NCBI GenBank assembly: GCA_964440985.1
Contig: CAYTWE010000003.1
Span: 9,616-73,615 of the forward strand
Source: UBA1731 sp964440985
Lineage (GTDB): Bacteria > Verrucomicrobiota > Kiritimatiellia > RFP12 > UBA1067
Reading direction: 5' to 3'
Length of the DNA stretch: 64,000 nucleotides
The position numbers and the translations under genes are program-made. Below are positions 7,822-17,600 of this stretch, piece after piece (the first letter of the stretch is position 1; every line of letters begins with the position of its first letter). The notes under the pieces were generated by a model that saw only the letters and a list, made by a program, of their open reading frames with translations, did no database searches and was not told the origin of the DNA.

Positions 7822-10065
7822 TCAGAAATCGAGGTTGCGGACGTTCAGCGCGTTGCTCTCGATGAACTTGCGGCGCGGCTCAACCTCATCCCCCATCAGC
7901 AGGGTGAACATCTGGTCGGCCTTAACGGCGTCGTTCAGCGTGACGCGAAGCATATGGCGCTTTTCGGGGTTCATGGTCGTGTCGAACAGCTCAGGGGCGT
8001 CCATTTCGCCAAGACCCTTGAAGCGGTAGATCGAAAGTCCCTGCCTGCCGTGTGCGCGAACCTGGTCGAGAAGACCCGGCAGAGTGCCGCCGAAATAGTC
8101 CTCCTTCGTGAAGCCCATGCCCTCAAGCGACTGGAACTGCTTGTGGAGCATCGACGCACCGGATCCGACGGCAGACGGGCTGTCAAGCAGCTCCTGCGGG
8201 TTGAAGCCGCGCTCCTCCACCGCCTTGGACGTAAGCTCTATCTCGGCGAGAAGATGCATCAGCGCGGCGGCGGCCTCCTTGGGAAGCGGCTGGCCGTCCT
8301 TGCCCTTCACCTCGAAGTCGTCAAGCCCAAGCGTGAGAAGCTTCTCGGTGAGTTCGCCGTCGGTGAGCACGTATTCGCACCGCTTCTTGCGCTCGACCTT
8401 GTAGAGCGGCGGCTGTGCGAGATACAGGTAGCCCTTCTCGATCAGCTCCGGCATCTTGCGGTAGAAGAAGGTGAGCAGGAGCGTGCGGATGTGTGCGCCG
8501 TCGACATCGGCATCCGTCATGATCACAATCTTGTGGTAGCGTGCCTTGGCGATGTTCCACTCCTCGGCGAATCCGCAGCCTATGGCGGTGATGAGTGTGC
8601 GTATCTCGGCGTTCGCGAGCATCCTGTCCACTCGTGCCTTCTCCACATTGAGCACCTTGCCGCGCAGCGGAAGGATCGCCTGCGTCCTGCGGTCGCGTCC
8701 CGTCTGGGCGGAGCCGCCTGCGGAATCGCCCTCCACGAGGAAAAGTTCTGTCTTGGCGGGGTCGCGCTCGGAGCAGTCGCGCAGCTTCCCCGGAAGCGAG
8801 AGGCCGTCCATCACGCCCTTGCGGCGGGTGGATTCGCGGGCGGCGCGGGCCGCTTCGCGGGCGCGGGCGGCGAGGAGCGTCTTCTCGATTATGGTCTTCG
8901 CGACAGCCGGGTTCTCCTCGAAGAACGTCATGAGCCTGTCGCTCACGATCGACCCGACAATGCCCTCCACCTCACCGTTGCCGAGCTTCGTCTTTGTCTG
9001 GCCCTCGAACTGCGGCTGCGGCACCTTCACGCTCACGATGACGGTCAGGCCCTCGCGCATATCGTCGCCGGTCAGGCTATCCTTCTCCTTGATGAGCTTC
9101 GCGTCCGCACCGTACTTGTTTATTGTGCGCGTGAGCGCCGCACGGAAGCCTGAAAGGTGCGTTCCGCCCTCAACAGTGTGGATGTTGTTGCAGTACGTCT
9201 GCTCGATCGTGGAATACGTCTCGGTGTACTGCATAGACACCTCGGCGGCGATCGGCACTCCGGACAGGTTGGGCTTTTCGCCCTCGAAGTGGATGATCGG
9301 CGAAAGCGGCTTCTTGTTCGTGTTAAGGTAGCCGACAAACTCGTCGATGCCGCCCTCGTAGTGGAACGTCTCCTCGTGCCCGGCCTCGCCTTCGTTGTCC
9401 TTGAAGTGTATCTTCACGCCCTTGTTGAGGAAGGCAAGCTCGCGCAGACGCGCACAGAGGATCTCCCACTTGAACGCACGGCACGTGAAGATCGTGTGAT
9501 CCGGGAAGAACGTGACCTTCGTGCCCGTCTCGTCCCCGCATTCGCCTACAACCTCCAGCGGCTTCGTGACGTGCCCGCGGGAGAACTCGATGTGGTGTAT
9601 CTTGCCGCCGCGCTTGACTTCGACCTTCATCCAGTCGGAAAGGGCGTTCACGCAGGATACGCCTACGCCGTGCAGGCCGCCGGAGACCTTGTAGTTGGAG
9701 CCGTCGAACTTGCCGCCGGCGTGAAGAACCGTAAGCACCACCTCGATCGCCGGACGGTGCTGCGTCGGATGCATATCCACAGGTATGCCGCGCCCGTTAT
9801 CCTGCACCGTAAGGGACCCATCCGGATTGATCGACACGTCAATCATCGAGCAGTAGCCGGCAAGGGCCTCGTCGATCGAGTTGTCCACCACTTCGTACAC
9901 AAGATGGTGATATCCGCGCTCGCCCGTGTCGCCGATGTACATCGCCGGACGCTTCCGCACGGCCTCCATGCCCTCAAGCACCTGGATGTTGGCGGCATTG
10001 TAGTTGGACGGCTCTGCACCTGCGGCGGCGTTCTGATCGGTTTCCGTTGCGTTTTCTTCGGACAT
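7822..10065 (-). CDS. gyrB: DNA gyrase subunit B
   Basis: 747 residues. The GHKL ATPase domain is clear (EVVDNSIDEALAG, DNGRGIPVDMHP, GGLHGVGVSCVNALS), followed by the transducer domain and a TOPRIM domain with VEGDSAGGSA and MTDADVDGAHIRTLL. The C-terminal core motif IYRFKGLGEM is present. With GyrA it introduces negative supercoils using ATP. The length exceeds the roughly 640 residues of the minimal form because of about 100 extra residues between the TOPRIM end and the YRFKGLGEM motif, as in other Gram-negative GyrB proteins. ParE is the alternative, but the TOPRIM flanks fit GyrB better. The promoter is at 10091-10119. Confidence 0.95.
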   Translation of the reverse strand: MSEENATETDQNAAAGAEPSNYNAANIQVLEGMEAVRKRPAMYIGDTGERGYHHLVYEVVDNSIDEALAGYCSMIDVSINPDGSLTVQDNGRGIPVDMHPTQHRPAIEVVLTVLHAGGKFDGSNYKVSGGLHGVGVSCVNALSDWMKVEVKRGGKIHHIEFSRGHVTKPLEVVGECGDETGTKVTFFPDHTIFTCRAFKWEILCARLRELAFLNKGVKIHFKDNEGEAGHEETFHYEGGIDEFVGYLNTNKKPLSPIIHFEGEKPNLSGVPIAAEVSMQYTETYSTIEQTYCNNIHTVEGGTHLSGFRAALTRTINKYGADAKLIKEKDSLTGDDMREGLTVIVSVKVPQPQFEGQTKTKLGNGEVEGIVGSIVSDRLMTFFEENPAVAKTIIEKTLLAARAREAARAARESTRRKGVMDGLSLPGKLRDCSERDPAKTELFLVEGDSAGGSAQTGRDRRTQAILPLRGKVLNVEKARVDRMLANAEIRTLITAIGCGFAEEWNIAKARYHKIVIMTDADVDGAHIRTLLLTFFYRKMPELIEKGYLYLAQPPLYKVERKKRCEYVLTDGELTEKLLTLGLDDFEVKGKDGQPLPKEAAAALMHLLAEIELTSKAVEERGFNPQELLDSPSAVGSGASMLHKQFQSLEGMGFTKEDYFGGTLPGLLDQVRAHGRQGLSIYRFKGLGEMDAPELFDTTMNPEKRHMLRVTLNDAVKADQMFTLLMGDEVEPRRKFIESNALNVRNLDF

Positions 10066-10090
10066 CTCTCTGTTTCCCTTAAATGGTCAT

Positions 10091-10119
10091 ATTATAACAA
10101 AGGCAGTCTGCGCAAGCAA
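10091..10119 (-). promoter_or_regulatory. gyrB promoter
   Basis: On the minus strand TTGCTT (10114-10119) and TATAAT (10091-10096) are separated by 17 bp. Transcription should begin near 10084, leaving a leader of about 18 nt before the gyrB ATG. It diverges from the plus-strand promoter at 10184. Confidence 0.7.
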
Positions 10120-10183
10120 GCATTCCGCCAGCCCGCCTTCCACCGGAAATGACACGCGGATGAACGGGGATGTGGCAGTATGG

Positions 10184-10189
10184 TATAAT
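10184..10189 (+). promoter_or_regulatory. -10 element immediately before the 10197 gene (leaderless)
   Basis: TATGGTATAAT is an extended -10. Only 7 bp separates the hexamer from the ATG at 10197, so the start site should fall at or within a few bases of the start codon. No Shine-Dalgarno is present. Confidence 0.6.
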
Positions 10190-10196
10190 CCGCGCC

Positions 10197-10784
10197 ATGT
10201 CACAGGAATGGAACATAAGGAGCCGCGGACACGTGTGCTCCATCTGCGGTAAGGGGCTTGTCGACAAGGCTCCGGTGGTCAGTGCGCTTCATGAGCTTCA
10301 GGACGGATATGAACGGCTCGACTGCCATCCCGAATGCTGGAAGACCGCTCCGCGCTCATGGGAGCCGTTCAGCTCCTGGGAGGGGGTGTACGCAGCGCCA
10401 CCGCCGCCAGACAGGAAGGAGACGCTCAAGAAGGAGACGGCGGACGAACTTCTGCGGCATCTCATATCGCTCGACGATCCGACGATGAAAAACGTCGTCT
10501 ACGTTCTCGCGGTCATGCTTGAACGCTCAAAGATCCTCGTCGAGCGCGACGCCAAGGAACAGCCCGACCGCACGATAATCCGCATCTACGAACATCGCCG
10601 CACGGGAGAGTCGTTCATCGTCCTTGACCCGCGCATCAGGCTCGAAAACCTCGGCGACGTCCAGAACGAAGTCGTCGCCCTGCTTTCCGGAACCAAGACG
10701 CTCGGCGAAGTCTCGTCTGAAGCGGAGACGAACGAAAACCGACAGGACGGAAACGCGGCGGCGCCGTCGCCGGACGCAGAGTGA
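10197..10784 (+). CDS. Unknown protein with zinc-ribbon-like N-terminus
   Basis: 195 residues from the ATG at 10197. The N-terminus contains CSICGKGL and, about 25 residues later, DCHPECW. This looks like a four-cysteine zinc ribbon (C-x2-C ... C-x3-C). The middle (about 85-150) is helical and mixed charge, with no recognisable domain. The C-terminal 25 residues are acidic, Asn/Ala-rich and probably disordered. The gene is transcribed divergently from gyrB and its stop overlaps the GTG start of the hemW-like gene as GTGA, so the two products are likely coupled. I do not recognise the family. Confidence 0.75.
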   Translation: MSQEWNIRSRGHVCSICGKGLVDKAPVVSALHELQDGYERLDCHPECWKTAPRSWEPFSSWEGVYAAPPPPDRKETLKKETADELLRHLISLDDPTMKNVVYVLAVMLERSKILVERDAKEQPDRTIIRIYEHRRTGESFIVLDPRIRLENLGDVQNEVVALLSGTKTLGEVSSEAETNENRQDGNAAAPSPDAE

Positions 10785-11842
10785 ACATCTACGTTCACTT
10801 TCCGTTCTGCAGAAGCAAGTGCGCCTACTGCGCACTGCATTCCCGCACCCGGCACTCGGGGGAGGAACGCCGCGCATACGTCGATGATGTCGTCAGAAAG
10901 CTCGGCGAACTGATGGACGCAAACCGCAACCGCAGCGTTTCAACCTTGTACTTCGGCGGCGGAACGCCGGCATTGTGCGATCTCAGACCGATTCTCGACC
11001 GTCTCAAGCCGACGATAGAGCGATCGGACGGCATCGAGTTCACCGTCGAACTTAATCCGCTCGACGCAACGCCCGACACGCTGCGGATGCTCAAGGCCGG
11101 CGGCGTAAACCGCATATCCATGGGTGTGCAGAGCCTTGACGACGCCGTGCTTCGCGAAATGGGCCGCCCGCATACGTCCGCCGAGGCGATGTCCGCCTGG
11201 CGCAGAATCCGCGACGCCGGCTTCCGCAACGCAGGGATTGACCTGATATGCGGCTGGCCTGGGACGCGCAACGGGAATGCGCCATCCGATGCGTGGATGC
11301 GCACATTGGACGCCATACCCGACATCGCCCCTGACCACTGCAGCGTCTATACCCTGATACTTGAACCTGGCACAAGGCTCGCGGCGAACATCGACGGCGG
11401 ACACCTCACGCTGCCGCCGGACGACGTCGCCCTTTCGGAGCTTGAGGCGGCCGAACGTGCACTTTCCGGCGCAGGGCTTGAACGGTACGAGATATCGAGC
11501 TTCGCAAAACCGGGCATGGAATGCCGCCACAACCTTGCGACATGGCGCGGAGAGGACTACACCGGCATCGGTGAAGGCGCCTGCAGCCGGGAGGGGAACG
11601 CCGTTTCGCGGGTGATATTCCGCCTCCGGCTTCTGAAGGAGGGATTTTCGCCGGATAAAGCCGCCATGGACTTTCCCGAACTCGCGCCCCGCGTCGAGGA
11701 GTGGAGAAGGTCGCTCGACAATTTCGTGTCGGAGGGATTGCTGACATCTGCACCAACCGACGACAGTCCGGCAACGACTGCATACCGTCTGACGAAACGC
11801 GGAACCGAAGTATGCGATACGATACTCGCCGAACTGGTCTGA
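10781..11842 (+). CDS. hemW: HemW-like radical SAM protein (coproporphyrinogen III oxidase-like)
   Basis: 353 residues with a GTG start overlapping the preceding stop. The protein opens with YVHFPFCRSKCAYC, the C-x3-C-x2-C cluster motif in the extended form typical of HemW/HemN (HFPFC...C.YC). Conserved blocks include YFGGGTPAL, VELNPLD, RISMGVQSLDD and the GIDLICGWPG segment. The C-terminal HemN-type domain (YEISSFAKPGMECRHNL.W) is present. HemW proteins bind heme and act as heme chaperones for respiratory enzymes. True HemN needs an additional N-terminal motif that is absent here. This assignment fits a cell that also makes a di-heme peroxidase. Confidence 0.88.
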   Translation: MNIYVHFPFCRSKCAYCALHSRTRHSGEERRAYVDDVVRKLGELMDANRNRSVSTLYFGGGTPALCDLRPILDRLKPTIERSDGIEFTVELNPLDATPDTLRMLKAGGVNRISMGVQSLDDAVLREMGRPHTSAEAMSAWRRIRDAGFRNAGIDLICGWPGTRNGNAPSDAWMRTLDAIPDIAPDHCSVYTLILEPGTRLAANIDGGHLTLPPDDVALSELEAAERALSGAGLERYEISSFAKPGMECRHNLATWRGEDYTGIGEGACSREGNAVSRVIFRLRLLKEGFSPDKAAMDFPELAPRVEEWRRSLDNFVSEGLLTSAPTDDSPATTAYRLTKRGTEVCDTILAELV

Positions 11843-11848
11843 AGAGAT

Positions 11849-11925
11849 TGGCGCCCCTGGCAGGATTCGAACCTGCTACCCTCAGTTTAGGAAACTAATG
11901 CTCTGTCCTAATGAGCTACAGGGGC
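11849..11925 (-). tRNA. tRNA-Arg (anticodon CCT)
   Basis: 77 nt including an encoded CCA (11849-11851 on the plus strand reads TGG). Acceptor GCCCCTG pairs with CAGGGGC and the discriminator is G. The D stem is GCTC/GAGC, the anticodon loop is TTCCTAA with anticodon CCT, and the T loop carries GTTCGAATC. All cloverleaf arms pair. It lies 19 bp downstream of tRNA-Val and is transcribed with it. Confidence 0.95.
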
Positions 11926-11944
11926 AAGGAAACCGCACACAAAA

Positions 11945-12021
11945 TGGTGGGCTATAGTGGATTCGAACCACTGACCTCTTCCATGTCAAGGAAGCGCTCT
12001 AACCAACTGAGCTAATAGCCC
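11945..12021 (-). tRNA. tRNA-Val (anticodon GAC)
   Basis: 77 nt with an encoded CCA. Acceptor GGGCTAT pairs with ATAGCCC and the discriminator is A. The anticodon stem is CTTCC/GGAAG around the loop TTGACAT, giving anticodon GAC, which reads GUC and GUU valine codons. The T arm is AGTGG-TTCGAAT-CCACT. It is the first tRNA after the promoter at 12039-12067. Confidence 0.95.
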
Positions 12022-12038
12022 AAAACAAAACGGCGCGT

Positions 12039-12067
12039 ATTATACCAAAAACGGTCTTCTGACGCAA
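12039..12067 (-). promoter_or_regulatory. Promoter of the tRNA-Val/tRNA-Arg pair
   Basis: TTGCGT (12062-12067) and TATAAT (12039-12044, in the context TTTTGGTATAAT) are separated by exactly 17 bp on the minus strand. The predicted start near 12032 gives a short 5' leader before tRNA-Val. Confidence 0.7.
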
Positions 12068-12090
12068 GGGCAATCTTCATGCATTTTTGA

Positions 12091-12096
12091 TATAAT
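12091..12096 (+). promoter_or_regulatory. -10 element of the 12111 gene (very short leader)
   Basis: TATAAT is followed by 14 bp and then the ATG at 12111. The expected start near 12103 leaves only about 7-8 nt of leader, too short for a normal Shine-Dalgarno, and none is visible. Confidence 0.55.
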
Positions 12097-12110
12097 CGGC
12101 GGCCATACAT

Positions 12111-13490
12111 ATGAAAGACATATCGGTAGAGGAAAAGTCATCGGCCGCAACGCTCTCGGACATGGAAATATTCATATTTCCGGAGCTGATGTACTCGCTT
12201 GTGCTGGCAAACATACTGTCGCCGCGCATATGGGCCTGGCGCGAACTCAAATGGTTCGACGGAATACGCGAAATGCGCCCCAAGAAGCGCCTGCAACGGC
12301 TTCGTCAGCACATAATGGACAACTACACGTTCAATCTCGACCTCGAAACATGGGGATTGACCACGCAGCAGCGCGAACTCCGGCGCTTCGCGGAGTTCCT
12401 TCCGCCAGAGAAGATCGCCGAGTCCAACGCCCTCTTCGGCTACCACGGCGATTCCTACTACTACGACATCGACATACGCCGGCATTTCGGACTGGACAAA
12501 TATTCCATCGACACCATTCCGTACTGGAAGACCGAGACGGTGGAGGCGATGGACGCCTTTCGACGCAAGCCAGGCCATGCCGTCGGCGCCGGCGAGTGCG
12601 TGTCTCTCGCAGGACTGTACGCGGCCGCCGCGTTCATCGTGTGCGGGCTGCCACTCGAAAGCGTCTACCTCATGGCGACGCCGCTGCATTCACAGAACTT
12701 CATCGATGCCGATACCGGCATACTCACAAACAACCGCCGTCTCGTGACAAAGGCGATGTGGGCCAACGGAACGGTCATCTCGCAGCAGGCTCGACGCGCA
12801 CTCGAACATGAGCGCGTGACGATCGTTTCGCACGTGAGCGGATACATCCACATACTGCACCCTGATGCCACAATCAATCCGGATGTCTACGGACATTTCT
12901 CAAAGAGACTCCGAGATTTCCTTGTGCCGCCTGAGGGAGCCGCCGACCAGTCTGTCGTGATTCCGCGTCTGCCCGACCCCTCTCGCGTGAAGTTCTCGCA
13001 CGATGACGCACCGATAGGCCTTACGACGGACATGGGCCACGCGGAGATCGCTGAACGGCTCGAAGCCATGCGCGGCGCAAACCGCGCCGCCGCACTCGCC
13101 CCGTATGCGGGCCACGAACTCGGCAAGACCGAACCTGCTCCGTTCATCCGCGCCGCTCTCGAACGCTGTCCGGTATCACGCCTTGCACTGCGCGGCGGTG
13201 ACGGACAAAGCTCCGCCGCCTCGACCGCTTGCATCATCAACCGCATCGCGCAACTTGGGGACGAATCGATATACGACGGCACATCACGCCTCGCCCAGCC
13301 GGACGAAGCATGGAATTTCGGAACAGGCGACGGCCTTGAGAAGTGTCTGCTTGCGGCCAACGCCGTAGGCGGAACCGAAATCCGCACAATCAACGGATTC
13401 GCCACCCTCATGGACGGCGAATCCCCAATCTGCACCTTTCCTACGGCAAAGTCGCCGCGCGAAAAGACTTGGCCTCTCGCGCATCCGTAA
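12111..13490 (+). CDS. Unknown protein with transglutaminase-like Cys-His-Asp region
   Basis: 459 residues. It has no signal peptide and is mostly mixed alpha/beta and soluble. The segment GAGECVSLAGLYAAAAFIVCGL (Cys163) then YLMATPLHSQNFIDADTG (His193, Asp199) resembles the catalytic Cys, His and Asp order of the transglutaminase-like (papain-fold) superfamily: a cysteine starting a helix of small residues, then a histidine strand. The Cys-to-His spacing of 30 is short but possible. The remaining sequence, including the Tyr-rich GDSYYYDIDI (113-122), matches no family I know. The cytoplasmic role is unknown. It has its own promoter and converges on the CcdA fusion, with stops 3 bp apart. Confidence 0.75.
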   Translation: MKDISVEEKSSAATLSDMEIFIFPELMYSLVLANILSPRIWAWRELKWFDGIREMRPKKRLQRLRQHIMDNYTFNLDLETWGLTTQQRELRRFAEFLPPEKIAESNALFGYHGDSYYYDIDIRRHFGLDKYSIDTIPYWKTETVEAMDAFRRKPGHAVGAGECVSLAGLYAAAAFIVCGLPLESVYLMATPLHSQNFIDADTGILTNNRRLVTKAMWANGTVISQQARRALEHERVTIVSHVSGYIHILHPDATINPDVYGHFSKRLRDFLVPPEGAADQSVVIPRLPDPSRVKFSHDDAPIGLTTDMGHAEIAERLEAMRGANRAAALAPYAGHELGKTEPAPFIRAALERCPVSRLALRGGDGQSSAASTACIINRIAQLGDESIYDGTSRLAQPDEAWNFGTGDGLEKCLLAANAVGGTEIRTINGFATLMDGESPICTFPTAKSPREKTWPLAHP

Positions 13491-13493
13491 GGC

Positions 13494-14534
13494 TCACTGC
13501 GAAACGAATCTCTCAAGATCCGGCTTCTTCATGAAGCCGACAGCCTGCGCAGCAACCTTTCCGTCCTTGAACAGGAACAGGGCCGGGATGCTGTTGATGC
13601 CGTACTTGGCGGCAAGGTCGGCGGCATCATCGACGTTGACCTTGCCGACCTTGAGCGTTCCGGCCTTCTCCTGCGCAATCTCGGCGACTATCGGGCCAAG
13701 CATGCGGCAAGGGCCGCACCACGGCGCCCAGAAGTCCACAAGCACGGGCTTTTCGGACTTCAGCACTTCGGCCTCAAAGTTGGCCGACGTAAGTTCAATC
13801 TCCATGACTTTACTCTCCTTTTCCATTCTGTCCGCCTTGGCGGACTGCGACACTGACGCCTCTGCGGCAGCCTCCGTCTTTCCGTCTTTTTCGCCCGCAA
13901 CTGCGCTCATCCACGGAGATGCAGCCATCCATGCGCCGAACGCGACAAGCAGAACTCCGCACACCGGATTGATGATGGAGTAGCGGCTTTTGATGAAGCC
14001 GAACACCGACTTGAAGCGGTCAAGAAGCACTGCAGATGCGACAAACGGGACACCAAGACCAAGCGAGTAGGCGAGAAGCAGCACCGCCCCCCGGGCGGCT
14101 CCCCCCTCGGCGGCAGCCTGCATGAGCGCCGCTCCGAGGAACGCACCGACGCACGGCGTGAGACACACGGAATACGTCAGCCCGAAAACGAACGCGGAGC
14201 ATACGCCAGTCGGTGTGCGCCCACCCTTCATTCCGGTGAACGGCAAACGGAACAGCCCAAGGTATCCAAGCCCAAACAGGACAACCATAGCCCCACAGAC
14301 GGCGTTCACGGCAACGCGGTGCGCCGCAAGCGCAGCACCGAGAGTTCCGGCGAACACGCCAAGCGCCACAAAAACGATCGTGAAGCCAAACGTGAACGAC
14401 AGCGCCCGCGCGAACACGTTCCCCCTTCCAGCCTCACCTGCGGAGAAGTACGCAACGTACACCGGTATCATCGGCAGCATACACGGGGATGCGAAGGATA
14501 TCAGCCCTTCAAGAAATGTCTGCAGAATGTTCAT
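13494..14534 (-). CDS. CcdA-type thiol transporter fused to a C-terminal thioredoxin
   Basis: 346 residues. Residues 1-210 form a six-helix CcdA/DsbD-beta domain with the paired cysteines in SPCMLPMIP (Cys18) and LTPCVGAFLG (Cys128) that relay electrons across the membrane. A 33-residue Ala/Lys/Glu linker leads to a complete thioredoxin (244-346) with WCGPC at 272-276 and the cis-proline motif SIPALF. The order matches DsbD beta-gamma, so the tail may sit in the periplasm. A strong internal Shine-Dalgarno and ATG at 13803-13820 could also release free thioredoxin. The promoter TGTGGTATAAT is at 14585-14590. Confidence 0.9.
   Translation of the reverse strand: MNILQTFLEGLISFASPCMLPMIPVYVAYFSAGEAGRGNVFARALSFTFGFTIVFVALGVFAGTLGAALAAHRVAVNAVCGAMVVLFGLGYLGLFRLPFTGMKGGRTPTGVCSAFVFGLTYSVCLTPCVGAFLGAALMQAAAEGGAARGAVLLLAYSLGLGVPFVASAVLLDRFKSVFGFIKSRYSIINPVCGVLLVAFGAWMAASPWMSAVAGEKDGKTEAAAEASVSQSAKADRMEKESKVMEIELTSANFEAEVLKSEKPVLVDFWAPWCGPCRMLGPIVAEIAQEKAGTLKVGKVNVDDAADLAAKYGINSIPALFLFKDGKVAAQAVGFMKKPDLERFVSQ
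13803..13820 (-). promoter_or_regulatory. Internal Shine-Dalgarno and ATG for a free thioredoxin
   Basis: Within the fusion gene AAGGAG (13815-13820, minus strand) is followed by 9 nt and an in-frame ATG (13803-13805). Translation from there gives MEIELTSANF..., 103 residues, the length of an ordinary cytoplasmic thioredoxin beginning exactly at its first strand. Nothing else in the linker requires this sequence. Whether it is used is unproven. Confidence 0.5.
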
Positions 14535-14584
14535 TGCGTCCCGTCTCCTCTATTGCGCCTGCGGCATCATGATCAACGCCGCGC

Positions 14585-14590
14585 ATTATA
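14585..14590 (-). promoter_or_regulatory. Extended -10 promoter of the CcdA-thioredoxin gene
   Basis: The minus strand reads GTGTGGTATAAT here. The start should be near 14578, about 43 nt before the ATG at 14534. The same 11-base extended -10 occurs before several other genes in the window. Confidence 0.6.
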
Positions 14591-14623
14591 CCACACGTGA
14601 GGAGACGGAGCCGCAATTCGCCG

Positions 14624-17600
14624 TCAGCGCACAACGACAACCGTGCCACGCGGAGCGAGCCTCAGATAGAGAACGCCGCCCTTGACGGAAAGCCCCGCGC
14701 TCCATTTCGCCGGGATATTCATTTCGAGCGAGAGCGACGCTGTGTCAAGTCCATCCACGCCGCCCGTCGCCGTGAGAAGCGGCCATTCGCCGGCCGTAAT
14801 CTGCGCACCTTCCGCAACCTCGACCTTCACAGCCACAGCGCCGGAGAACGTCAGGCTGCCGATCACGGAAAGGCAGTCCACGTCGTCGGCGGAACGCCAT
14901 CCGAATGTCATCACGCCATTCTCGGCAAGGGACAGGTCTTTTGCGGAGAGCGTTCCGCCTCCGCCTATCGAAGACACCGACGTACGCTGGTCGGCGGTGA
15001 GCGTAAGCGACGCACCGGCCGCCACGTTCACCGATTCCATCGACTTCTCCGGCGCAGTCTCATCCCCGATTCCCCACTTGCGCATCAGCCGTCTCTCAAG
15101 CTCCGAGCGCTCCTCGGGCGTAAGCTCAAATGCGAACGCAATCATCTCCGCGACGCATCCGCCGCCGGCGTTGCAGTTTCTGTCCTGCATGATTGCGTCC
15201 ACCCGCGTGTCGGCAGTGGCGCCAACGGACATCAGATGCCAACCCATCGGCATCCTGTCGGATGCCTTGACCGTTTCCCGGTCAATGGCGAGGTAGCCGT
15301 CCTGCACAGAGCGCGACGTGTACGTGCAGTCAAACACGGCGCTGCTGCCGCGCATATATACCACTGAACCGTTGTTGGTGGCGCCGCCGTTGAGATTGCC
15401 TATGAAGTGGGCGGCAGGCCCGTCTTCATTGCATTTCTGTATGACGTATATCTCGCGCACGTTGCGTACGGCAAGGTCTCCGCCGCCCTCTTCACGCGCA
15501 AAGTAGAACGACGAAGCATCCATGCCGGACTCCTGCTGCGTTTCAGTGTTGCGGTAGCCGCCGAAGTCGACCACCTGGCGCAACTGGCCGTCAGGCATCG
15601 ATGCCTGCACGAGTGTCGGGTTGGTCATCACAAACGTATCGTAATGCAGCCACGGATGCAGCTTCATCGAGCTGGCGACAATGCCGTTTGTGCTTGCGTC
15701 CTTCCAGCAAGTGACATATGTCTTTCCGTCGTCGCCGGTGTAGCTATCGAAGGCGTCGGCACGGGATGCGTCGAAGTGGAAGATCGCCCTGGTCTCGAAC
15801 GAATCGGAAAGCGAAAGCGATCCTTCCGCAACCTCTATGCGGTCAGGCGCGGCCGCCGCCGTGACATCGCCGCCGCCACGCTTGACGAGCGTCCCGTTGC
15901 CGCCGGACATGCTGGAGACGGCGAGAGGAACGTCACTGTCAAGGATGGCGTTGGCGCCCTCAGCAAAAGTCAGGGAGCGTACTGTCACCTCCGTCGCCGC
16001 CGCAGGATGGGCGACGCCAAGCCACTTGTCCATGAGGTACGCCTCCGTGTTGCGGAACTCCTCGTCGGACAGCGGACGGTGATACGTAATGAACTCTCCC
16101 ACAACGATTCCGCCGGCGGAGGCATCCTGTCCTTCCCCCTTGCGATCCTTGGCGATTGAGTTCACCGTGAGCGGAACTGACGAACGGAACGCCACGACGA
16201 TCACGTCGTTGGTCTGCCTGAGAACGTCGATCTGCTCGAACGGATCGGCGGCAACGCCGTTGACCGACCAGAACGCCGACGGCGACTGCGGATGCGCGTA
16301 GCTGTTGCTGAGGAGAATGCCGAGAGCCCTCATCATCGCCATGTCAGACGAACCGAAAAGGTTGTTGCCCGAAAGCAGGTTGAACCTGAATGCGATGAAC
16401 CCGGCATAGGTGTCCGAATCTGTGCGGGTTCCGCCCGTTTTATATTCGCCGTCGTCGCCCCACGTCGGCAGCGCGAAGAAGCTCTGCGTACCGTCGTTTC
16501 TGCTGCCGAGATTTACGCCCGGCCCGCGTCCGTTGCCGATATCGTCCACAATCCACGGCATTCGCGGCGGCGCATTTGAGATTGCGACCGCCGTGACGTC
16601 GATGTCGTCACGATGATCCCTCCAATGCGTGACAAATGTCCGTCCATCGCCTTCAAACGTTTCGGTGGTGAACTTCCCGGCGTCGTTTGCGTCCATCCAC
16701 ACATAGGCGCCGTCGGCAGGCGCATTCACGGAGACCGGCTGTGCGGCGGCGAACGCAATCGCACCGTCTTCGATGTCGATGGCCGTGTCGCTCAAGGTCG
16801 ACGGCACTCCAACCTCAAGCGTACCTCCGCCAGCCTTCTTGAGAAGTCCACCTTTCGCCGACACCATGCCGACACGCGCAGTGCGACCGGCTGGGACAGA
16901 CACGGCGGCGGCGGAAGAGTTCACAATAACCGCATTGGCGTCCTCAACGGCGCCGCCAGTCACCCACTTGCGGGTGAGGTACTGCGCAATGCGCACCCTT
17001 TCCGCTCTCGTCAACTCGTTCGTGAACACAAGAACCTCGCCAAGGCGCGACCCGCCTGAACGCGACACGTAATGCCTTTCCGACGCTATCAGACCGATCT
17101 TGCCGCCCGGCTTCACCGCTACGGATATCACGTTGAGGTTGGTTAGCGACGTACGCGCAATCGTCTTCGTCTCCTCGTAGGAGACAGGAAGCCCATTGAC
17201 CATTATGTCTCCGTTCCTGGCGACATCCGCTGGCCAATATGTGCAGAAAAGACCGTCATCGCCGCGTTCTGTGAGGAACGCAAGACCAGTCTCGCCAATT
17301 GTGCCAAGGATTGTGCAGCCCGGAGCGCCGCCAGGCGTCTGCACGGCATAGAACACCGCACGAGGATCCGATATCTCCTGCGTCAGTCTAAGCCAGCAGT
17401 TGGACGGCCCGAACCTCCCGCCGTCAGTCGTGTGCGACCCGAAATCGACAAGAGGCAACCCTGTCGGCGACTGTACCGGGCTGATGAAGGCACCGTGCGA
17501 ATATGAATGGAAATATACGCTTGTAGAGGAATATCTCTCCTGGTAGCCGCCGTTGCCGTTGCCGTTCGCGTCATGCCAGTTGGTTACGACCTGATAGGCG

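Noticed and set aside
12021..12111. Riboswitch or small RNA between the tRNAs and the 12111 gene
   Set aside because: The 90 bp is fully explained by two divergent promoters with very short leaders.
13494..14534. CcdA and thioredoxin as two genes with a sequencing frameshift
   Set aside because: The frame is continuous through the linker without a stop, so a true fusion is the simplest reading, though an internal start may also be used.
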